In this document: in pieces, positions 18,601 through 26,752 of the stretch
Position numbering within the stretch: the stretch's first letter is position 1
Layout: each line of letters opens with the position of its first letter
NCBI GenBank assembly: GCA_964401935.1
Contig: CAYOAL010000022.1
Location: 28,990-92,989, forward strand
DNA length: 64,000 nt
Origin: JAPYTK01 sp964401935
GTDB taxonomy: Bacteria > Myxococcota_A > Polyangia > Polyangiales > Polyangiaceae
Direction of reading: 5' to 3'
Notes under the pieces: generated by a model
Databases searched by the model: none
Told to the model about the DNA's origin: nothing
The model's input: only the letters and a program-made list of their open reading frames with translations
Position numbers and translations under genes: made by a program

Positions 18601-20373
18601 ATGGGGGCGCCCTGTGCATGGCCTACTGCAGTGTCCGCGATCGGACCGGCCGCCGTGGGTACCTTGTTGTGGGAGAACGACGGGGTGCCCCACCTCGGCG
18701 TGGTGGTGAAGGCGTCCTTCGCGCTGCGGCACGACGCACCGATGGTGATCGCGAAGTCGCCGGAGGTGGTGGAGCGCGATCTGCACGCGGAGGACGATCC
18801 TACCCGGAGCCTCGTTCGCGCGAGCGACGTGGTGCCCTACCGACCGATGGCCGACGTGTGGCTCACCGGCCACGCGCACGCCCCGGGGGGCCGAGCGATC
18901 AGCGTGAGCGTGGCGCGGCTCGCGCTTTATCGGGGGCGAGAGCGGCTCTTCGAGAAGGCGGTGCAGGTCATCGGGGATCGCGCCAACCTCACCACGAGCC
19001 CCGGCCCCTTCACGTCGATGCCGCTGGTGTACGAGCGCGCTTACGGTGGCATCGGCTTCGACGACAATCCGGTGGGGGTAGGCGCCGACGAGCGGCCCCT
19101 CGTGCCGAACCTGGTCGATCCGGAGCAGCCCGAGCGACCGGCCGGGTTCGGACCGATCTCCCGCTACTGGAAGGTGCGGCGGGGAGCAGTCGACACGGCG
19201 CTTCGCCGCGAGCTCGAGCACGAGATCCCGCGGGTGCCACGTGGTTTCGACTGGTCGTACTTTCAGGCCGCGCCGCCGGACCAGCGGGTGCCGTTCTTGC
19301 GGGGTGACGAGTGGCTCGTGCTCGATGGGCTCCACCCCGCCCGTCTGCGCATCCAGAGCCGGGTGCCGAAGGCACGGGGCGTGGCGCGCGTCTTGTCGCT
19401 GCGCGGTGACGATCGCGGGGACGCCATCGCGATGGTGGCCGATGCGCTCACGATCGACGCGGACGAGCAGACCTGTGCCATCACGTGGCGGGGGAGCGTG
19501 GTCCTCGACATGAGCCTCGGCCTCGAGGAGTTGGTCGTGGCCGGTGGGGTGGAGATCGACGGCCGCGGGGTGGATTTTTCGCGGGCCCGCGCGCTGGCGA
19601 GGCCGCCCACCCACACCGCGGCCCTCGCGCACTTTCGGCGCCAACGGAGCGGCGAGAGCGACGAGCTCGATCGGACGAGCGTCGATCCGCGACGCCCGAG
19701 CGGCCCCTTCGATCCGCTGGCGAGCTCGGACCAGTCGTCGGGCACGTACCAGCGGCTCGAGGTCGACTCGGGCGAGTGGTCGAGCGACGGGTGGCCCATG
19801 TATCCACTCGCGGGCATCGACGACGAGGTCACGGAGACCAAGACCCGCGCCGAGCTCCATCGCGCTTTGTCGGAAGAGCGTCCGACCGAGGTGGAGCGAC
19901 GGGGCCTGGGTCTGGCGATCGACACCGAGCCAGGGACGCCTCCCCAGGTGAGCGAGGACGAGCTGCCATGGGTGACCGAGCCCGCGCTCGAGCCGGTCGA
20001 GCCGTTGGACGAGGCCGACGCGCCGGCCACCGATCGGCCGCCGGCGTCGGCACCGCCGATGGCGCTCGAGGTGTTGTTCGAGGCGGGGGCGGCCGAGGCC
20101 ACCGGAGACGACGACGACGGGGGTGACGACACGCGACCTCAGCGTCGGTCGGCGTTGCCCCTCGACGGGGGAGCACGCTCGGCGCTGCCCCTGGGCGGGC
20201 GGCGGCGCGGGAAGCACGAATCCGTCATGCGGCCGCGGGTGACCTCGATGCCGCCGGCGCCGCTGGATGTGGCGGCGTACGAAGCGGCGCTCCGGCGCGC
20301 TGGCGCGAGCGATGAAGACATCGAGCGGCTCTTGGCCGACGTGCCCGGCGCCCGCCCCGAGCCCTCCGACTGA
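18601..20373 (+). CDS. DUF2169 domain protein (first of two)
   Basis: 590 residues. The N-terminal 330 residues match the DUF2169 family by recognition: HLGVVVKASFAL near 31-42, ERAYGGIGFDDNPVGVG near 140-156, then FDWSYFQAAPPDQRVPF and RGDEWLVLDGL. DUF2169 proteins are often encoded with type VI secretion effectors, where they are annotated as accessory or adaptor proteins. The C-terminal 260 residues are acidic, Pro-rich and probably disordered. The start is supported because it aligns with the paralogue at 21910 residue for residue to the shared WP and VVVKA positions. No other T6SS gene is in the window. The papain-like lipoprotein gene follows within 103 bp. Confidence 0.85.
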   Translation: MGAPCAWPTAVSAIGPAAVGTLLWENDGVPHLGVVVKASFALRHDAPMVIAKSPEVVERDLHAEDDPTRSLVRASDVVPYRPMADVWLTGHAHAPGGRAISVSVARLALYRGRERLFEKAVQVIGDRANLTTSPGPFTSMPLVYERAYGGIGFDDNPVGVGADERPLVPNLVDPEQPERPAGFGPISRYWKVRRGAVDTALRRELEHEIPRVPRGFDWSYFQAAPPDQRVPFLRGDEWLVLDGLHPARLRIQSRVPKARGVARVLSLRGDDRGDAIAMVADALTIDADEQTCAITWRGSVVLDMSLGLEELVVAGGVEIDGRGVDFSRARALARPPTHTAALAHFRRQRSGESDELDRTSVDPRRPSGPFDPLASSDQSSGTYQRLEVDSGEWSSDGWPMYPLAGIDDEVTETKTRAELHRALSEERPTEVERRGLGLAIDTEPGTPPQVSEDELPWVTEPALEPVEPLDEADAPATDRPPASAPPMALEVLFEAGAAEATGDDDDGGDDTRPQRRSALPLDGGARSALPLGGRRRGKHESVMRPRVTSMPPAPLDVAAYEAALRRAGASDEDIERLLADVPGARPEPSD

Positions 20374-20476
20374 GGCGGTGGCGCGCTCGTTCGGGCCGCT
20401 CCCACGCAGACAGCACGGATACGGCCGTCCATCCTTGGGCGACGGCGGTTATCATGTGAAACTCGAGGTAGCGCGC

Positions 20477-21844
20477 ATGAAACAGCTCACGAAACAACGG
20501 AACGCCGGGCTCGTCACACTGGGTTTGCTCATCGCCGCGTCGGGATGCACCACACGCCGTGCGGCGCCGCAGCCTCCGCCGCCGGGCTACGTCCAGCCCG
20601 GTCAGGCGCCACCGCCAGCGCCGGCTGCGCAGGGCCCCGCCGCGTGGCCCTGGCTCGCGTTCCAGCTCCCCGCCCCGTTGCCGGCGCCGGGCATTTTCCG
20701 GCCGGTGAACGTGCAGGCGTTGGTGGGCTCGCTTGGGAAGTCGCCGTGCCGACCTCACGAGGTGTCGCCGGGCAACTGGGTGGGCTTCGACTGCACCCCA
20801 CCTCAGTTCGTGCTCGGGGCGCTGCCGTTTCAACGCACCCAGCAGTTCAACTCGAGCGTCGGGGCGATCCCGGCGAGCGTGGATCACCGCGCCACCGGCC
20901 TCGAGGGGCCGGTGAAGAACCAGGGCGCGGTGGGCACGTGCACGGCAGTGTCGCTCTCGACGGCCATGGAGCACCAGCTTCGCAAGATGCGCCACACACA
21001 GAACGTGTCGTCGCTGCACATCTGGTCGAACTATCGGATCCCGAGCATGGGACCGGCGGGCGACTCGAATATGAACAAGCGGATCGCGGCCGAGCAGGTG
21101 TGGCCCTACGATCCAGCGCAGGCGTGCAAGATGATGGAGCGTAGCTACGACAGCTGCGGCTCCGCGTACGACGTCACCCCGAACACGGCGAGCTCGGATC
21201 CGCAGATCACGGCGTCCAAGTCGCGCGCCGACGGGGCCGGGCTCTACACCCTGGTGGGGGTGGAGCGCTTGCCGAGCCACGATCCGAACGAGATCGCCAC
21301 CATCATCGCCGGTGGCGACTCGGTGTGGGTCGCGTTCAATGTGAACATGGACGCGTGGACGACGCGCAACATGGTGAACAACGTGATCCAGGACTACACC
21401 ATGACGTCGTCGACGGGCCACGCGGTGGTGCTCAGCGGCTATCGCACCGTGGGCAGCCAGAAGCAGTTTCTCATTCACAACAGCTGGGGCACGAGCTGGG
21501 GTGAGGGGGGCTACGCGTGGATTGGGGAGAACATGGTGCGCACGCAGCTGCGCTACGCGTATCGCGTGCGCGTCGCCGATCCCGCGGGCGGGAACACGCC
21601 CAATCCCACGCCAGGAGGCAACACGTGCCCCAATGGCGCGCCGGCCATCGGCGGTCTGTGCCTCCCCGCGCTGCCGGGCTTTGGGCCGCCGCAGCCGCAG
21701 CCGAATCCGAACCCTGGCTCGAACCAGAGCGGGTGCCCCGCAGGCCAGACGAAAGATCTCTTGAGCGGTCAGTGTGTCAACGCTTGTGCGAATGGCACGC
21801 CGGCGATCGGCGGCATGTGCCTGCCGCACGTGCAGCCGAAGTAG
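20477..21844 (+). CDS. papain-like (C1 family) cysteine peptidase, predicted lipoprotein
   Basis: 455 residues from the ATG at 20477, preceded by GAGGT and, further up, a TATCAT hexamer at 20450-20455. Signal peptide with lipobox AASGC, Cys24. A Pro-rich linker (30-75) leads to a C1 peptidase domain at about 130-360. The oxyanion Gln149 and nucleophile Cys155 lie in VKNQGAVGTCTAVS, catalytic His315 in GHAVVLSGY and Asn335 in HNSWGTSWGEGGY, a complete papain triad. The C-terminus has two Cys-containing Pro/Asn-rich segments sharing the wording NGxPAIGGxCLP. It should be active at the cell envelope. It sits between two DUF2169 genes on the same strand. Confidence 0.9.
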   Translation: MKQLTKQRNAGLVTLGLLIAASGCTTRRAAPQPPPPGYVQPGQAPPPAPAAQGPAAWPWLAFQLPAPLPAPGIFRPVNVQALVGSLGKSPCRPHEVSPGNWVGFDCTPPQFVLGALPFQRTQQFNSSVGAIPASVDHRATGLEGPVKNQGAVGTCTAVSLSTAMEHQLRKMRHTQNVSSLHIWSNYRIPSMGPAGDSNMNKRIAAEQVWPYDPAQACKMMERSYDSCGSAYDVTPNTASSDPQITASKSRADGAGLYTLVGVERLPSHDPNEIATIIAGGDSVWVAFNVNMDAWTTRNMVNNVIQDYTMTSSTGHAVVLSGYRTVGSQKQFLIHNSWGTSWGEGGYAWIGENMVRTQLRYAYRVRVADPAGGNTPNPTPGGNTCPNGAPAIGGLCLPALPGFGPPQPQPNPNPGSNQSGCPAGQTKDLLSGQCVNACANGTPAIGGMCLPHVQPK

Positions 21845-21909
21845 CCGACCGGCGCCGGTGGGAGCAACGCCCGTGCGGCGCGTGCTCCTCGTTGGTATAG
21901 ACCGCCGAG

Positions 21910-23454
21910 ATGAGTGTCTCTGGACTTTGGCCCGTGGCGGTGGTGCCGGTGGGGCGCGTGGCTTGCGCCACCTCGTTGTGGCGCGCCAAGGGGCGGCTCC
22001 ACGTGACGGTCGTGGTGAAGGCGCGCTTTGCCCTGGTGCCGAACGCGGAGATGACGCCGATCATGCCCGAGCCGGTGCGTCCGGATCTCGGCGAGACAGC
22101 GCCTTACCTCACGCAGGCCGACGTGGTGCTCGCGAGCGGCCACGCCCATCCGCGCAGCCCTACCCCCGCGCCGGCGCTCGCGGTGCGCCTCGCCGTGTTC
22201 CGGGAGTGGGCGGTGATCGACAAGAGCCTGCTCGTGTACCCCGTCGACGGCCAAGGTCGGCGCTCGCACGCGGTGACGGGGGCGATCGCGGTGGTGGCGG
22301 GGCCGATGGGAGCGCGCGAGCCTCTCGGGATCCTGGTGAATCCAAACGATGCGAGCCGCCCGGGGACGCTCGGCGCGCTCGGGTCGATGGCGCCCGAGCG
22401 CCGCGGGCTGCTCGGCGAGCACCCTGCGCCGAACGCGCCTCGTGGCATCTTGGAGATCCCGGACATGTTCCCGTGGTCGTACTTCCAGGTGGCGCCGCCA
22501 GATCAGCGGACGAGCTTCCTCCGAGGCGATGAGTGGGTGGTGCTCGACGGCCTCGACGCCGAGCTTCCGCGGCTCCAGAGCCGGCTCCCTCGGGGCGTGG
22601 CGCAGGTGTTCGTCTACCCGCCGGGGTTCGCGAGCGGGCCGAGCTACCCGGTACACATGGAGGCCGACCTGCTGAGCATCGACGCGGATCGGCGTGAGTG
22701 CTCGCTCCTGTGGCGGGGGAGCTTCCCCGTGGCCGACGAGCTGTCGGCGCGATCCGTCATCTTGGTGGCTGGCGTGGCGCTGCCGAACGAGCCCGTGACA
22801 TGGCCCGACATCCCCACGCTGACGCGCAATCCGATCCTCCACGCGCACGGGCTCGCGCAGCCGGTGTCGGGGCCGATGCCTGCGACCGCGGCGAGCCAGG
22901 GCGCGGCGAGGGTGGCGGGCGGTGCGGTCGAGGATGCGGGCGACGAGGACGAAGACGACGCAGACTCGATGGCCGCGACCCGGCACCTCAACCGCGATCA
23001 GGCGGCGGCGATGTTCGCCGGGCTCGAGCTCGAGGAGGCGCCGACGAGCGCGCGTTCGACCGAGGCGGCGGAGCTCGAGATGAGCCTGGATGGTGTGATC
23101 AGCGTGCACTCCCTGAGCGACTCGGTGATCCTCGAGGTGATGAAGCTCGTGGGGGAGGAGGCCGCGGTGCAGGTGACCAACGAGCGCGTGGAGAGCAAGC
23201 CGAGGACCGCGTTGGGGCTGCCGAGACCCGATCGTTCGCGCGCGCTGCGACCCGTGGGGGTGGAGCCGGCGGCGGCTTCGAGCGGGGCAGCGACGAGCCG
23301 TGGTGAGGCGCCGAGCTTGGATGAGACCTCTGTCGACCAGCTCGAGCTCACGCTCTCGGACGCGCTCACCGCGCAGGGGCTCGGGACGATCGACGAGCTG
23401 GCGTGGCGGCGGGGCAGCGGCGACGTCGAGGAGCCGCCGAAGCCGCGACGCTGA
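21910..23454 (+). CDS. DUF2169 domain protein (second of two)
   Basis: 514 residues, paralogous to the protein at 18601. The shared core includes VVVKARFAL near 34-42 and FPWSYFQVAPPDQRTSF and RGDEWVVLDGL near 190-220. The N-terminal half is the DUF2169 domain; the C-terminal 200 residues are acidic and low-complexity, with an SLDETSVDQLELTLSDAL patch near the end. TATAGA lies 8 nt before the ATG and no clear Shine-Dalgarno sequence is present. Its partner may be the cysteine peptidase just upstream, which is inference from adjacency. Confidence 0.82.
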   Translation: MSVSGLWPVAVVPVGRVACATSLWRAKGRLHVTVVVKARFALVPNAEMTPIMPEPVRPDLGETAPYLTQADVVLASGHAHPRSPTPAPALAVRLAVFREWAVIDKSLLVYPVDGQGRRSHAVTGAIAVVAGPMGAREPLGILVNPNDASRPGTLGALGSMAPERRGLLGEHPAPNAPRGILEIPDMFPWSYFQVAPPDQRTSFLRGDEWVVLDGLDAELPRLQSRLPRGVAQVFVYPPGFASGPSYPVHMEADLLSIDADRRECSLLWRGSFPVADELSARSVILVAGVALPNEPVTWPDIPTLTRNPILHAHGLAQPVSGPMPATAASQGAARVAGGAVEDAGDEDEDDADSMAATRHLNRDQAAAMFAGLELEEAPTSARSTEAAELEMSLDGVISVHSLSDSVILEVMKLVGEEAAVQVTNERVESKPRTALGLPRPDRSRALRPVGVEPAAASSGAATSRGEAPSLDETSVDQLELTLSDALTAQGLGTIDELAWRRGSGDVEEPPKPRR

Positions 23455-23647
23455 CGCGGGCCGCGGGAGGCGTTCTGAGGGGAGGGCGACGGCGCGCGCC
23501 CGCATCGGTTAAATTAGTGCCAAAATGCGCATTGTGCGTGGGGGGCGAGGGCGAGGCGGTCCCCGCCGTGCCCGCGCTGGGGGATGCTCTCGTGCTCGTC
23601 GAGCGGCAAGGGCGCGTCGGGCGGAGGGCGACGCGCTTGGCCGTGGG

Positions 23648-24328
23648 TCACTTCTCGAGGGCGTAGCGGCGGGACGGCTCGTGCCGGTTGCCGCCGTCGA
23701 GCACGACGACGCGCTCGGAGACGCCGAACACCCACGGGAGCGGAGAGATGGCGTCGTCGGCGCGGTAACCGCGGGGACGGCAGGACCAGGCCTTGGCGTT
23801 GGCGTTGCGAGGTCGAACCAGCGGGAGCGAGACGAGGTCGCAGTGCAACCGGAGCTCGTGGGGCTGGGCGCAGTTGGGCTCGACGCCGCCGCGGTCGGAC
23901 TGTCGCTGACACTCCGCCGTGTCGGGCTTGAGCATGATGCGGAGCGTGTCTTCGGCCTCGGTCCACGTGCCGCTCCAGCGGCGCTGCCACGTGGTCTGCT
24001 GAGCGTGCGTGCTCGTCGTGGAGGACAGGCGCTCGATGAGCCGTCCTTCGTCGTGGGCGGTGGCGGCCCCGGACTCTTGGAGGTGCAGGGTGATGGACGT
24101 GGTGGCGTTCTGGAGGAAGTTGCAGCGAAGCCCACAGTGGTCGTGCACCTCGAGGACGTGTTGCGTGGTCATCGGCGTGGTGGGGACGTTGCGCCGGTCG
24201 TACGAGGGTGACTTGATGTGGCGGGGGACGGTCTGGCCTCGCGCGCCGGGTGGAGACATCGCGTCGCCGCAGCCCAAGGTCGGGAGGGACGTCGCACAAA
24301 CCACGAGTGCCAACGCGGCGCGGAGCAT
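23648..24328 (-). CDS. lipoprotein of unknown function
   Basis: 226 residues from the ATG at 24328: MLRAALALVVCATSLPTLGC, a good lipoprotein signal with Cys20. The mature part has five further Cys (CGLRC, CQRQ, CAQP, CDLV) and WSCRPRGY. No domain recognised. The reading frame stays open upstream to an ATG inside a parS site, but TACAAT placed exactly 6 nt before 24328 and the signal peptide both favour the shorter form. It converges with the second DUF2169 gene; the 193-bp gap between them shows nothing I can name. Confidence 0.75.
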   Translation of the reverse strand: MLRAALALVVCATSLPTLGCGDAMSPPGARGQTVPRHIKSPSYDRRNVPTTPMTTQHVLEVHDHCGLRCNFLQNATTSITLHLQESGAATAHDEGRLIERLSSTTSTHAQQTTWQRRWSGTWTEAEDTLRIMLKPDTAECQRQSDRGGVEPNCAQPHELRLHCDLVSLPLVRPRNANAKAWSCRPRGYRADDAISPLPWVFGVSERVVVLDGGNRHEPSRRYALEK

Positions 24329-24334
24329 GGGGGG

Positions 24335-24340
24335 ATTGTA
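24335..24340 (-). promoter_or_regulatory. -10-like TACAAT, 6 nt before start 24328
   Basis: TACAAT on the minus strand followed by six C residues and the ATG. Fits a leaderless mRNA beginning at the start codon. Confidence 0.5.
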
Positions 24341-24416
24341 CACAGGATTGAGGGACGCGTTACATACTTGACAGTATGGTGGGCCACGGGTGAACGGCGC
24401 TGGAGAGGTCGCCTTT

Positions 24417-24432
24417 TGTTTCACGTGAAACA
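24417..24432. promoter_or_regulatory. parS: parS site 1 (ParB binding)
   Basis: TGTTTCACGTGAAACA, a perfect 16-bp palindrome identical to the widely conserved chromosomal parS consensus bound by ParB/Spo0J. Intergenic, between a lipoprotein gene and a glutamine amidotransferase gene, about 8.5 kb from the candidate oriC. Confidence 0.93.
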
Positions 24433-24462
24433 TGCGGGGCAGCGCGGGCCGCTGGCGGCGAG

Positions 24463-24478
24463 CGTTTCACGTGAAACA
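24463..24478. promoter_or_regulatory. parS: parS site 2 (ParB binding)
   Basis: CGTTTCACGTGAAACA: the same palindrome with one outer base changed, 46 bp centre to centre from site 1. The core GTTTCACGTGAAAC is intact. Confidence 0.9.
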
Positions 24479-24585
24479 CACCGGCGGGACGAACGCGTCA
24501 CCGCCCGTCCGCGCCAGCGCCCCAACGGGCGTCCCGCGCGCATCGCGGTCGGCTCCGATGGGCTACAATGAAAGAGCAACCGGCG

Positions 24586-25302
24586 ATGAGCACCCCCCGA
24601 ATCCTCCTCATCCAAGCACGCGCCGCCAACGACCCGGCCGCCGACCACGAGCGAAGCTGCGTCGCCCAGCGCATCGGTATCGGCAACGCGACCCTCACCA
24701 CTCGCAGCGCGGTGTCCGAACAAGCGTCGCCCGCCTGGCTCGACGGGCAGGACGCCATCATCATTGGCGGCTCGGGCGCCTTCTCGGTCCACCACCCGGA
24801 GAGCGACCCATGGGTGTCGAAGCTCCGGACCTTGGTGGACGCCGCGCTCTCCGCGAACCTCCCCGGCTTTGGGATCTGTTTCGGCCACCAGCTCATCGGT
24901 CGCCACTTCGGCGCCGAGGTCCACACCGATCGGCGTTACGCGGAGGTGGGCACCATCGACGTCGACCTCACCCCGGCCGGGCGCGCCGACCCCCTCTTCT
25001 CGAGCGTCGACCCCAGCCTCCCGGTTCATACCGGCCACAGCGACCACGTCGACGCCACTCCCGAAGGCCTCGAGCTCATGGCCTCCGCTCCATCGCTCGA
25101 GACCCAGGCCTTCCGGGTGCGGGGCACCTGCTTCTACAGCACCCAGTTCCACCCCGACCTCACCGGCGCCGAGGCGGTGGCTCGCTACATGGCGTTTGCG
25201 CAGAACAAGCCCGACGCCCTCGCCAACGCGAGCCGCTTCCGGCCCGGCGCCGACACCTCCGTCACGCTCTTGGCTCGCTTCGTCGAGCTCCTCGACGGCT
25301 GA
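24586..25302 (+). CDS. class I glutamine amidotransferase domain protein
   Basis: 238 residues from the ATG at 24586; an ATG at 24568 is an alternative but lies inside a TACAAT hexamer that could be its promoter. A single GATase-1 domain (GuaA N-terminal/YfeJ-like). Nucleophile Cys98 in GFGICFGHQ and His189 in QFHPD, with the usual Glu of the triad replaced by Asp191. IIIGGSGAF near 60-70 forms the oxyanion region. Stand-alone proteins of this type often act in peptide or amine metabolism. The partner synthase is not next to it. The gene follows the parS pair. Confidence 0.85.
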   Translation: MSTPRILLIQARAANDPAADHERSCVAQRIGIGNATLTTRSAVSEQASPAWLDGQDAIIIGGSGAFSVHHPESDPWVSKLRTLVDAALSANLPGFGICFGHQLIGRHFGAEVHTDRRYAEVGTIDVDLTPAGRADPLFSSVDPSLPVHTGHSDHVDATPEGLELMASAPSLETQAFRVRGTCFYSTQFHPDLTGAEAVARYMAFAQNKPDALANASRFRPGADTSVTLLARFVELLDG

Positions 25303-25315
25303 CGCACCGGACGTC

Positions 25316-25330
25316 CGTTCACCGTGAACG
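25316..25330. terminator. inverted repeat between convergent genes
   Basis: CGTTCAC, one C, GTGAACG, a perfect 7-bp inverted repeat between the amidotransferase stop and the amrA stop. May terminate in both directions. It resembles a parS site but has an extra central base. Confidence 0.4.
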
Positions 25331-25365
25331 AGCGTTCTCGAAGCGCCACACTCCGCGGACGCCCC

Positions 25366-25935
25366 TCATCCGAACGCTTCGGTGGTGTACCGCTCCACCG
25401 AGACCCCTGACGACCAGTAGTCCCGGCCGAGCCCCGCCTTGCGTTTGAGCTCGCGAACGAACTCGGCGGCCTCCGGGATCGACGCCCAGACGTCGGGGAG
25501 GAACGTGCCCAGGTGCGACCCCTCCTGCAGGATGACCCCGTCCACCCCGGGCCGGAGGGCCTCGACGAGTGCGCGCTCCGAGTCGACGTGCAGCCGTTCC
25601 GGCACCGAGAGCACCGAGATGTGGACCGCGAGTCGCTCGACCTCGCCGAGCGTCACCGGCGGAAACCGAGGGTCGCGAAACGCAGCCATATGGGCCGACC
25701 GCGCCACCTCCGCGACCAACGGTCCGCGCGGGCGCAGCGACCCCACACACCCGCGAAGCGCTCCCTCGAGGTGGAGCGTGACGAAGACCCCCCGCGGCAC
25801 CCGGAGCTCCTCGGCGTAGGTATCAGGCTCGATGGGGAGGGCGCAGCCGGTCGTGGCCCCGTGGGCGATGGCCTCCCGCGCGACCCCCAGCAAAACCCGC
25901 CGGGCCTCGGCTCCCAAGACCTCAGCCGACGACAT
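25366..25935 (-). CDS. amrA: AmmeMemoRadiSam system protein A (AMMECR1 domain)
   Basis: 189 residues covering one AMMECR1 domain. The hallmark LRGCVGS is at about 60-66, with FVTLHLEGA just before it, DPRFPPV near 90 and GVILQEG and FLPDVW later. Together with Memo-like AmrB and the radical-SAM protein AmrS it forms the widely conserved AmmeMemoRadiSam set, whose chemistry is still unclear. Its start overlaps the amrB stop by 14 bp on the same strand. Confidence 0.93.
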   Translation of the reverse strand: MSSAEVLGAEARRVLLGVAREAIAHGATTGCALPIEPDTYAEELRVPRGVFVTLHLEGALRGCVGSLRPRGPLVAEVARSAHMAAFRDPRFPPVTLGEVERLAVHISVLSVPERLHVDSERALVEALRPGVDGVILQEGSHLGTFLPDVWASIPEAAEFVRELKRKAGLGRDYWSSGVSVERYTTEAFG

Positions 25936-26716
25936 AGGCCCCGTAGCCCACCACCTCCCGACGCGGCCCGGCGGTGTCGCCCGAGCTCCGGAGATCTACG
26001 TTGGCGACGTGCAGCCCCCGCCGCTTCGCGGTGTGGAGCAGCCCCCGAATCGGCTGGTACCCGCACGCCCGCTCCCCATCGAGCGCCTCGAACCGCAACC
26101 CCTCGATGAGCTGCGTGGTCTCCGCGTCGAGCGCCCTCGCCGCCTCATAGCTGTGGAAGTGACTCAAATCGGAGCTCACCACCACGAACGTCTCGTCTCC
26201 CCCCCAGAGCACGTCGAGCACCTCCCCCACCAGCGCCGCGCTCGCCTCACCCACCACCAGCGGCACGAGGGAGAACGCGCCGAGCGCAACCTGCAAGAAC
26301 GGGAGGTGAACCTCGAGGCTGTGCTCCTGGCGATGCGCCTCATCGTTCACCGCCACCTGGGGCAGCTCGAGCAGGCGGTCCACCACCTCCCGATCGATCG
26401 GCACGTCGCCCAGCGGCGTGGCAAACACCTCGGCGCTCGTCGCCGCCAGGCCACGAAACCACACCCGGTGAGCCGGCCCCAAGAGCACCACGCGGCGAAT
26501 GCGCCCCCTCGCCCGGGCGAGCCGCGCGTACACGGTGGCGGCGATGGGCCCCGAATACACGGTGCCAGCGTGCGGCGCGATCACGGCCTTCGGCGCCGTC
26601 GCCTCCGGGCCGAGCGTGCTCCCCGCCGCGGCGAGGAAACCCCTGATCTGCTCCTCGAGCTCCTCTCGGTTGGATGGATAGAAGGTTCCAGCTACTGCCG
26701 CGGGTCGTCGTCGCAC
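25922..26716 (-). CDS. amrB: AmmeMemoRadiSam system protein B (Memo family)
   Basis: 264 residues. Memo family, related to extradiol-dioxygenase-like metal proteins: RPAAVAGTFYPS at the N-terminus, APHAGTVYSG near 47-56, LLGPAHRV near 77, EHSLEVHLPFLQ near 131 and SSDLSHFH near 175. His residues at these motifs are the presumed metal ligands. The GTG at 26716 is preceded by TAAGAT exactly 6 nt upstream. First gene of the amrB-amrA operon, divergent from amrS with only 36 bp between the two start codons. Confidence 0.93.
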   Translation of the reverse strand: MRRRPAAVAGTFYPSNREELEEQIRGFLAAAGSTLGPEATAPKAVIAPHAGTVYSGPIAATVYARLARARGRIRRVVLLGPAHRVWFRGLAATSAEVFATPLGDVPIDREVVDRLLELPQVAVNDEAHRQEHSLEVHLPFLQVALGAFSLVPLVVGEASAALVGEVLDVLWGGDETFVVVSSDLSHFHSYEAARALDAETTQLIEGLRFEALDGERACGYQPIRGLLHTAKRRGLHVANVDLRSSGDTAGPRREVVGYGAYVVG

Positions 26717-26752
26717 CCCGTCATCTTAGCGAATCGCTCGCTATAATGGAGT
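26717..26752. promoter_or_regulatory. 36-bp divergent amrB/amrS promoter with inverted repeat
   Basis: Contains TAAGAT on the minus strand (26723-26728, 6 nt before the amrB GTG) and TATAAT on the plus strand (26742-26747, 5 nt before the amrS GTG). Between them is TAGCGA-N5-TCGCTA (26727-26743), a 6-bp inverted repeat overlapping the last base or two of each hexamer. Each promoter's -35 position would fall on the other's -10, so polymerase could not occupy both at once. Confidence 0.55.

Noticed and set aside
24329..24433. 35-residue N-terminal extension of the lipoprotein beginning MFHVK
   Set aside because: It is the translation of a parS palindrome; the lipoprotein signal and the -10-like box place the start at 24328.
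25316..25330. Possible third parS site (CGTTCACCGTGAACG)
   Set aside because: The central CACGTG is interrupted by an extra C and the outer bases differ; more likely a terminator stem between convergent genes.
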